Of a DNA stretch of 64,000 nt, positions 56,810 to 64,000 are shown piece after piece. The DNA is from Mitsuokella jalaludinii DSM 13811 (GTDB lineage: Bacteria; Bacillota; Negativicutes; Selenomonadales; Selenomonadaceae). The translations under genes and the position numbers were made by a program. The notes below the pieces were generated by a model that worked only from the letters and a program-made list of their open reading frames with translations, did no database searches and was not told the origin of the DNA. The stretch is taken from assembly GCF_000702905.1 (NCBI RefSeq), contig NZ_JNKR01000011.1, positions 1-64,000 of the forward strand. Direction: 5' to 3'. Position 1 is the first letter of the stretch; each line of letters opens with the position of its first letter.

Positions 56810-58048
56810 TTGCAGAAGAAAAATAAGGCGAATCTGGCACTCGGCATCAGCGCGGCCGGTTTCCTCGGCACGATGGCGGCGGGGGGCTCCGGCTTCGTGA
56901 TGGGGCTCTTCCATCACGGCTTCCTGGCCGCGACGATCGGCGGCCTGGCGGATTGGTTTGCCGTCACGGCGCTCTTTCGCAAGCCGCTGGGCATCTCGTA
57001 CCGCACGGATGTCCTGCGCCGCAACAGGAAGCGCATCATGGACGCCATCGTGACGTTCGCGAGCGATGACCTCTTGAGTACCGAGAACATCATGCGCGTC
57101 ATACGCGAACAGGACACGGCGGGACTGCTCGTCGACTACCTCGAGCACCGCGGCGGCCGCGAGGGCGTCATCGAGGTCGTCGATACCGTCGTCCTCAAGG
57201 TCGTCAATGACCTCGACAGTGAGGCCCTGGCAAGGGACTTGGCCCCGGCAGTGCGCGAGGGCCTGCGGGGACTCGCACTCGAGAACGTCCTGCTGGAGCT
57301 CGTGCGCACGCTTGGCGAAGAGCAGCATTCCAAGCGCATCCTGCACAGCGTCCTGACCATCGGCGAGCAGGTCCTGCAGTCGCCGGCCATGCAGCAGGTC
57401 CTGTTCGACAACATCAAGGTGCTGCGCAAGGAATACGAAGGCGAGTCAGCCGGGCGCGCTTTCGTGCTGTCGGCCCTCGGCCTCGACGACAAGGAGCTCC
57501 TCGCAATCTTCAACGAGAAGGCGCAGAAGGGACTCGAAGATCTCTTGAGCGAGCAGACAGAGGGGTATGCGCGCCTCAAGGCCGGCTTTGAAGGCATGGT
57601 CCTCTCTTTCAGCAACGATGCATCGTTGCGCCATGCGCTCGGGGAGTGGAAAGAGCGCTGGCTCGCGCAGATGGACATCGAGGGCATGATCGCCTCCTGG
57701 ATCGAGAATGTGCTCAAGGGGGAGGAGCCCTTCTGGCTGCCGCACCTGAACGCCTTTATCGAGCAGCGCATCGATGACTTCGTGCATTCAGAAGCCTGGC
57801 AGCGCCGCTTCGACAAGATGCTCAAGGACCTCATCGAGAGCGAGCTCACAAAGCATCATGAGCTCATCCCGGGACTCATCCACGAGCGCCTCGACGAGTT
57901 CAGCGACGATGCGCTCGTCGCCTTCGTGGAAGAGAAAGTCCAGGACGACCTGCAGATGATCCGCATCAACGGCTCGATTGTCGGCTCGCTCGTCGGCATG
58001 GGGCTCTACCTCCTCGTCTGGGCGGCAGAAAGGATGTGGGGCTTATGA
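56810..58048 (+). CDS. DUF445 membrane protein, first of a pair
   Basis: 412 residues starting with TTG at 56810 after AGGTGTGAAGG. It has hydrophobic segments at the two ends (residues ~8-35 and ~393-410) around a long helical middle, and the family hallmark GGLADWFAVTALFRKPLG near residue 45. DUF445/YheB-type proteins are poorly understood inner-membrane proteins. It overlaps the next DUF445 gene by four bases, so the two are translationally coupled, and follows galU by ten bases. Confidence 0.85.
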   Translation: MQKKNKANLALGISAAGFLGTMAAGGSGFVMGLFHHGFLAATIGGLADWFAVTALFRKPLGISYRTDVLRRNRKRIMDAIVTFASDDLLSTENIMRVIREQDTAGLLVDYLEHRGGREGVIEVVDTVVLKVVNDLDSEALARDLAPAVREGLRGLALENVLLELVRTLGEEQHSKRILHSVLTIGEQVLQSPAMQQVLFDNIKVLRKEYEGESAGRAFVLSALGLDDKELLAIFNEKAQKGLEDLLSEQTEGYARLKAGFEGMVLSFSNDASLRHALGEWKERWLAQMDIEGMIASWIENVLKGEEPFWLPHLNAFIEQRIDDFVHSEAWQRRFDKMLKDLIESELTKHHELIPGLIHERLDEFSDDALVAFVEEKVQDDLQMIRINGSIVGSLVGMGLYLLVWAAERMWGL

Positions 58049-59340
58049 AGACATGGAACAAGGCAGACCGCGTGCTCTTCCTCGCGTTTCTCGTATTCCT
58101 GCTCGCCTTATTTGTGCACCTGCAGCTGCCGCATTCGGTGTTCGCCGAGGGCTTCCTCTTCTGCGCGGAAGCAGCGCTTGTCGGCGGCATCGCGGACTGG
58201 TTTGCCGTCACGGCGCTCTTCCGCAAGCCGCTCGGCTTCCCGTACCACACGGCCATTCTGCCGCGCCGCCGCCAGTCCTTCATCAAGGCATCGGTCACGA
58301 TGGTCCAGAAGGAATTCTTCTCGCGGCGCAAGGTATTCCGCCACTTAGAGCGCCTGCACCTCATGCCGATGCTCATGAAGTGGCTCGGCGAGGCAGACAC
58401 GCGCGCGAAGATCTCGCACCATCTCTACCACTATGCGCGCGGCTTCCTGCTCAAGAAGGACAGCGAGCAGAAGGCCGCTGAGTTTGCGCGGCGCATCCGC
58501 ACGCACCTGAGCACGATGGAGCCGGAGGAGCTCTTCATGAGCATCGGGCGCTGGTTGCAGCAGAGCGGTCGCGACAAGGACTTCCTCGAGCACATCTCCG
58601 CCTACTTGTGCGTGCGCGCTGAGCGCCCGGAGACGGCCCGGGCCATCGAAGCGATGCTCGAGCAGTACGAGAAGGAGAAGGCCAAGGGCACACTGGCGCT
58701 CTTCCTCACAGGGCTGGCTGAAGCCATGGATCTCGTCAACCTGGAGGAGGCGGCAAGCATCATGCAGAAGCAGCTCGTGGCGATGCTCCGCGAGCTTGGC
58801 ACGCGCGACTCCCAGCTGCAGAGGGATATGCTGGAGCTCTTCTACGAGAAAGCAGCCGTGCTCAATGCGGAGCCGGGGTTCCATCAGCTCGTGCATGAAC
58901 TGCGCGACAGCTTGGTGGCCGACCTGCCGATCGAGGAAGTCGTGCGCCGGGCCGTGGCCCACATGCGCGAGCACCTCGACGCCGATGCAGCACGCCAGGT
59001 CGACGCCGTCGAAGAGCATCTGCCTCTCTTGCGCAGCCGTCTGGCCGCCATCATCGAAGAAGAGTACGACCGCGGCCTGCATTTGCTGCAGCAGGACGAT
59101 GAGCTGCGCCATACCGTCGGCCGCTTCCTCTACGATCTCATCGCGCGCTCGGCGCTCCACGCGCAGACGCTCGTCGGCGTCGTCGTCGAGAGTGTCCTCG
59201 AGCGCCTGACGGACGAGCAGCTCAACCACCTCGTCTACGATAAGGTAGAGCCTGACCTGCTCTGGATACGCATGAACGGTTCCATCGTCGGCTCGGGTAT
59301 CGGCCTTCTCATCTTCATTGCACTGCAGATCTTGCCGTGA
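58045..59340 (+). CDS. DUF445 membrane protein, second of a pair
   Basis: 431 residues with the ATG in the ATGA overlap at 58045. It repeats the layout of its neighbour: an N-terminal membrane segment (LFLAFLVFLLALFVHL), the motif GGIADWFAVTALFRKPLGFPYHTAILPRRR, a helical middle, and a C-terminal RMNGSIVGSGIGLLIFIALQI segment. The shared ends and low middle similarity suggest an old duplication; the two may form a hetero-oligomer. Function unknown. Confidence 0.85.
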   Translation: MKTWNKADRVLFLAFLVFLLALFVHLQLPHSVFAEGFLFCAEAALVGGIADWFAVTALFRKPLGFPYHTAILPRRRQSFIKASVTMVQKEFFSRRKVFRHLERLHLMPMLMKWLGEADTRAKISHHLYHYARGFLLKKDSEQKAAEFARRIRTHLSTMEPEELFMSIGRWLQQSGRDKDFLEHISAYLCVRAERPETARAIEAMLEQYEKEKAKGTLALFLTGLAEAMDLVNLEEAASIMQKQLVAMLRELGTRDSQLQRDMLELFYEKAAVLNAEPGFHQLVHELRDSLVADLPIEEVVRRAVAHMREHLDADAARQVDAVEEHLPLLRSRLAAIIEEEYDRGLHLLQQDDELRHTVGRFLYDLIARSALHAQTLVGVVVESVLERLTDEQLNHLVYDKVEPDLLWIRMNGSIVGSGIGLLIFIALQILP

Positions 59341-59362
59341 TCTCGAAGCACGATATGCCAAT

Positions 59363-59392
59363 AAAAAAGACGCCTTTCCGGGCGTCTTTTTT
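59363..59392. terminator. bidirectional terminator between DUF445 pair and mutY
   Basis: AAAAAAGACGCC (59363-59374) pairs with GGCGTCTTTTTT (59381-59392), giving A-run and T-run on both strands. Confidence 0.88.
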
Positions 59393-59397
59393 GTGAT

Positions 59398-60501
59398 TCA
59401 GGACTTCTGGTGCAGAAAATACTGAAAGGCAGACGGGATGCTGTAGGTGTCGGCGAGCTCTTCGGGAGAGGCCCAGACGAGCGGGCTGTCATCTTCTGCG
59501 ACAACTGCTTCCGGAGCGCTGAGCTCGACTTCCCAGCCCTGCATCTGCCATTCGACATGGGAGAAGATGTGGCGGACGTCGGGCAGGCGCGTGATGGTGA
59601 GGGCGTGCAGTCCGCGTGCCGCGAGCCAACTGCGCAGTTCTTCCTCGGTGAGATGGCCCGGCAGATTCGGCAGTTCCCAGAGGCCGGCCAGCAGCCCCTT
59701 CTCCGGGCGCTTCATGAGGGCCAGTGCTCTGCCCTGGCGCAGGACGAGCACGGTCTTCTGCTCGATGCGGCGCTTCGATTTCTTGACCTTGATGGGCAGC
59801 TGCTCCGCCGAGCCTGCCGCGTATGCGAGGCAGAGGCGGCCGAGAGGGCAGAGAGCGCAGTGTGGAGCACCGTGCGGCAGGCAGACGGTCGCGCCGAGGT
59901 CCATGAAGGCCTGATTGAGGGCGCCGGCATCCTCTCCGCTCGGATAATGCGGGGCGAGCGCATCCTCGACGGCACGGCGGACGGACAGCTGCGCGATGTC
60001 CTCACCGCACTGCAGGACGCGCATGGTGACGCGCAGGATGTTGCCGTCGACGGCTGGCAGCGGCAGGCCGAAGGCAATCGAGCCGATGGCGCTGGCGGTG
60101 TAGCGCCCGATGCCCGGTAGCGCCAGGAGCGCTGCAAAGTCGGCAGGCATCTGTCCGCCGAAGTCTTCAACAATCTGGCAGGCAGCCTTCTTGAGATTGC
60201 GCGCGCGGCTGTAGTAGCCGAGCCCTTGCCAGAGTTTCATGAGGAGCTCGTCGTCGCAGCGCGCGAGGCTCGCGATGTCAGGCAGCACTTCGAGGAAGCG
60301 CGTGTAGTACGGGATGACGGCCGAGGCGCGCGTCTGTTGCAGCATGATCTCGGAAATCCAGGTGTGGTACGGCGTGACCTCTTCGCGCCACGGCAGGCAG
60401 CGCAGCGTGGACTGGCCGCGATACCAAGTCAGCAGTGGCTCGACAATCTCGGGCAGGATATCGGTGTGCGGCAGCTGGAGCGGCGTGTATTGTTTTCTCA
60501 T
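59398..60501 (-). CDS. mutY: A/G-specific adenine glycosylase
   Basis: 367 residues with the glycosylase domain (WREEVTPYHTWISEIMLQQTRASAVIPYY), helix-hairpin-helix LPGIGRYTASAIGSIAFG, catalytic Asp in AVDGNILRV, and an Fe-S cluster C-x6-C-x2-C-x5-C (CLPHGAPHCALCPLGRLC). The C-terminal NUDIX-like domain that recognises 8-oxoguanine runs from about 235. It removes adenine mispaired with 8-oxoG. AGAAAGG precedes the ATG. Confidence 0.95.
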   Translation of the reverse strand: MRKQYTPLQLPHTDILPEIVEPLLTWYRGQSTLRCLPWREEVTPYHTWISEIMLQQTRASAVIPYYTRFLEVLPDIASLARCDDELLMKLWQGLGYYSRARNLKKAACQIVEDFGGQMPADFAALLALPGIGRYTASAIGSIAFGLPLPAVDGNILRVTMRVLQCGEDIAQLSVRRAVEDALAPHYPSGEDAGALNQAFMDLGATVCLPHGAPHCALCPLGRLCLAYAAGSAEQLPIKVKKSKRRIEQKTVLVLRQGRALALMKRPEKGLLAGLWELPNLPGHLTEEELRSWLAARGLHALTITRLPDVRHIFSHVEWQMQGWEVELSAPEAVVAEDDSPLVWASPEELADTYSIPSAFQYFLHQKS

Positions 60502-60769
60502 CGTGGCATCTGTCCTTTCTGGTGGGCTAATTCCTGGTGCATTTCATTGTAGCATAGACTGACAGGGAGGGCTATGCCCTACCAGTCTGCAACAGGAACG
60601 TGGACATTCCTGCTGGATTGTCCGACCTTTGCTTCATGTTTTTATTGAAAATCCGTTTAGAATGGACATAAATGCTTATCGAATAATATAAAACCAGAAA
60701 TATGTCTGCTGTAAGGGGATTATAATATAAAAAAATCTCAGTGAAATGAAAAAAAGTTACAGGAACGTG
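60502..60769 (+). other. AT-rich intergenic region between mutY and ilvN
   Basis: Apart from an imperfect hairpin near 60560-60595 there is no credible gene. I see no T-box (no TGGNACCGCG) in it. Confidence 0.4.
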
Positions 60770-60852
60770 TTGACAAATCGTGTGCATCGAGTAATAATGT
60801 ATACATGTTTACAGCATTACAGTTTGAATCTGTTGGAGCGCCGTGGTATAAT
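60770..60852 (+). promoter_or_regulatory. two tandem ilv operon promoters
   Basis: P1: TTGACA (60770-60775) with 17 bases to AATAAT (60793-60798). P2: TTGAAT (60824-60829), 17 bases, TATAAT (60847-60852) with an extended TGG. Transcription from P2 would start about 30 bases before ilvN. Confidence 0.7.
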
Positions 60853-60889
60853 ATGCATGGTATCAGCAATTCTAAGAGGAGATGGGTCC

Positions 60890-62417
<1,528 letters not shown>

Positions 62418-62447
62418 TTCACCTTCTAACTGAACAGGAAATCAACG

Positions 62448-62482
62448 CTTCCCCGGCGAACTACACGTCGGGGAAGTTTTTT
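62448..62482 (+). terminator. terminator between ilvC and leuC
   Basis: CTTCCCCG (62448-62455) pairs with CGGGGAAG (62469-62476) and six T follow. It could partly uncouple leuCD from ilvNC. Confidence 0.7.
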
Positions 62483-62533
62483 CCAATAACCGGACAATAC
62501 TCGATAGATATTCATATATTAGGAGGGCATACT

Positions 62534-63796
62534 ATGGGTATGACTATGAGCGAGAAGATTCTCGCGAAACACGCTGGCCTCGATTCCGTGAAGGCCGGTC
62601 AGCTCGTGACCTGTGAGCTCGATATGGTACTTGCGAACGACATCACGGCACCGCCGTCCATCGCGAAATTCGAGGAGATCGGCCGTCCGGTCTTCGACAA
62701 CACGAAGATCGCGCTCGTGCCGGACCACTTCCAGCCGGCCAAGGACATCAAGTCGGCAGAGCTCGCGAAGATCGTACGCGATTTCGCACGCAAGTACGGA
62801 ATCGTCAACTACTTCGAGCAGGGCCGCGTGGGCATCGAGCACGTCATCCTGCCGGAGAAGGGCATCGTCGCACCGGGCATGCTGACGATTGGCGCGGATT
62901 CGCATACGTGCACGTACGGCGCCGTCAACGGCTTCTCGACGGGCGTCGGCTCGACCGACCTCGGCGCAGCCATGGCGACGGGCAAGGCTTGGTTCAAGGT
63001 GCCGGAGGCCATCAAGGTCAACCTGACGGGCGAGAAGCCAGCGGACATCACCGGCAAGGACGTCATCCTGACGCTCATCGGCATGATCGGCGTCGATGGC
63101 GCGCTCTACAAGTCTCTCGAGTTTGCTGGCCCAGGCGTCAAGGCACTGACGATGACGGACCGCCTGACCATCTCCAACATGGCCATCGAGGCGGGCGGCA
63201 AGGCCGGCATCTTCCCGTTCGACGAGATCACGAAGGCCTATGTCGATGCCCGCGTCACGAAGCCGTATGAGCCGGTTGCCGCTGACGAAGATGCTGAGTA
63301 CTGCCGTGAAGTCGATATCAACCTCTCGGAGCTCAAGCCGGTCGTCGCTTTCCCGCACCTGCCGGGCAACACGAAGCGCGTCGAGGATATCAAGGAGCCA
63401 ATCGAGATCGATCAGGTCATCATCGGCTCCTGCACGAACGGCCGCCTCGAGGACATGGAGATTGCGGCTTCCATCCTCAAGGGCCACAAGGTCGCAGACC
63501 GCGTGCGCTGCATCGTCATCCCGGGCAGCCCGGCCATCTACAAGGAGTCGATGAAGCGTGGCTACATCGATACGTTCATCGATGCCGGCTGTGCCGTCTC
63601 GACGCCGACCTGCGGCCCGTGCCTCGGCGGCTACATGGGCATCATGGCTGCCGGCGAGCGCTGCGTCTCGACGACGAACCGCAATTTCCGCGGCCGCATG
63701 GGCCATGTCGACAGTGAAGTCTACCTCGCCGGCCCGCAGGTCGCAGCCGCGAGTGCAATCTTGGGACGCATCGCAACACCGGAGGAGGTTAAATAA
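62534..63796 (+). CDS. leuC: 3-isopropylmalate dehydratase large subunit
   Basis: The ATG at 62534 follows AGGAGGG and gives 420 residues, the shorter LeuC2/HACN type. Fe-S ligands lie in [32 protein letters not shown] and [10 protein letters not shown]. With LeuD it isomerises 2-isopropylmalate to 3-isopropylmalate in leucine synthesis; the related homoaconitase group is hard to exclude but the context says leucine. The long upstream frame reaches into ilvC and is not used. Confidence 0.94.
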   Translation: MGMTMSEKILAKHAGLDSVKAGQLVTCELDMVLANDITAPPSIAKFEEIGRPVFDNTKIALVPDHFQPAKDIKSAELAKIVRDFARKYGIVNYFEQGRVGIEHVILPEKGIVAPGMLTIGADSHTCTYGAVNGFSTGVGSTDLGAAMATGKAWFKVPEAIKVNLTGEKPADITGKDVILTLIGMIGVDGALYKSLEFAGPGVKALTMTDRLTISNMAIEAGGKAGIFPFDEITKAYVDARVTKPYEPVAADEDAEYCREVDINLSELKPVVAFPHLPGNTKRVEDIKEPIEIDQVIIGSCTNGRLEDMEIAASILKGHKVADRVRCIVIPGSPAIYKESMKRGYIDTFIDAGCAVSTPTCGPCLGGYMGIMAAGERCVSTTNRNFRGRMGHVDSEVYLAGPQVAAASAILGRIATPEEVK

Positions 63797-63797
63797 T

Positions 63798-64000
63798 ATG
63801 AAATTAGAAGGCAAAGTATGGCGCTACGGCGACAATATCGATACAGATGTCATCATCCCAGCCCGCTACCTCAACACGTTCGACCCGAAAGAGCTCGCCA
63901 AGCACTGCATGGTCGACATCGATGAGAGCTTCGCACCGAATGTCAAAGAGGGCGATATCATGGTCGGCGGCCGCAACTTCGGCTGCGGCTCCTCGCGTGA
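63798..64000 (+). CDS. leuD: 3-isopropylmalate dehydratase small subunit (partial)
   Basis: The ATG at 63798 after GGAGGAGG begins [20 protein letters not shown], then [13 protein letters not shown] and [11 protein letters not shown], the typical start of a short LeuD. The window ends within the gene. It is one base past the leuC stop and clearly cotranscribed. Confidence 0.94.
   Translation, partial: MKLEGKVWRYGDNIDTDVIIPARYLNTFDPKELAKHCMVDIDESFAPNVKEGDIMVGGRNFGCGSSR

Noticed and set aside
60502-60889. T-box before ilvN
   Set aside because: No TGGNACCGCG element or terminator/antiterminator pair is present.

Overview
The window reads as ordinary chromosome from a GC-rich, diderm member of the Firmicutes, most likely Negativicutes/Selenomonadales (Selenomonas or Mitsuokella-like). 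Firmicute-style control signals (a T-box, a CIRCE element, an L10 leader, sigma-A promoters) sit beside GC-rich codon use, long RpoB/RpoC proteins and small-molecule metabolism typical of saccharolytic gut or rumen anaerobes. The genus is inferred from gene style and not from any search.

Layout. 1-444: the end of an IS1595-like insertion sequence abutting the tail of an Rpn/PD-(D/E)XK transposase-like gene. 463-8845: accessory genes (secreted Ntn-hydrolase-like protein, Tat-exported phosphoesterase, nitroreductase, divergent LysR/metallo-hydrolase pair, fructosamine-kinase-like protein, rhodanese-TtcA fusion, PAS-GGDEF diguanylate cyclase), with two copies of a ~100 bp dispersed repeat. 8952-12861 (minus strand): a glycerate module of CdaR-type regulator, GntP permease and glycerate kinase. 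12959-14084: two unknown small proteins, one secreted with an internal repeat. 14134-20103: a Trp T-box followed by trpF-C-B-A-E-G without trpD. 20239-23612: an unknown secreted protein, thiM-thiE and a UbiX-like protein. 23660-31313: clpB with a striking operator, a polysaccharide deacetylase, methionine aminopeptidase, a DEAD-box helicase and a PPi-type phosphofructokinase.

31402-43426 is the information-processing core: four tRNAs (two initiator Met, Thr, elongator Met), rpmG-secE-nusG-rplK-rplA, an L10 leader, rplJ-rplL, then rpoB-rpoC from their own promoter. 43540-47815: an Mrp-type ATPase, a convergent AraC regulator, a DapF-like half protein and CIRCE-controlled htpG. 47945-55734 is a galactoside operon (cytidylate-kinase-like protein, GPH symporter, beta-galactosidase, alpha-galactosidase) with two cre/LacI-like operators. 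galU, a tandem DUF445 pair and mutY (minus) follow. The window ends in a branched-chain amino acid operon, ilvN-ilvC-leuC-leuD, cut off inside leuD.

No CRISPR array, phage or obvious defence system is visible. The most interesting signals are regulatory (clpB inverted repeat, rpoB promoter palindrome, competing helices of the L10 leader, CdaR half-sites, twin lac operators) and evolutionary (Rpn tail fused to a diguanylate cyclase, orphan DapF half, trp operon without trpD, tandem DUF445 genes).
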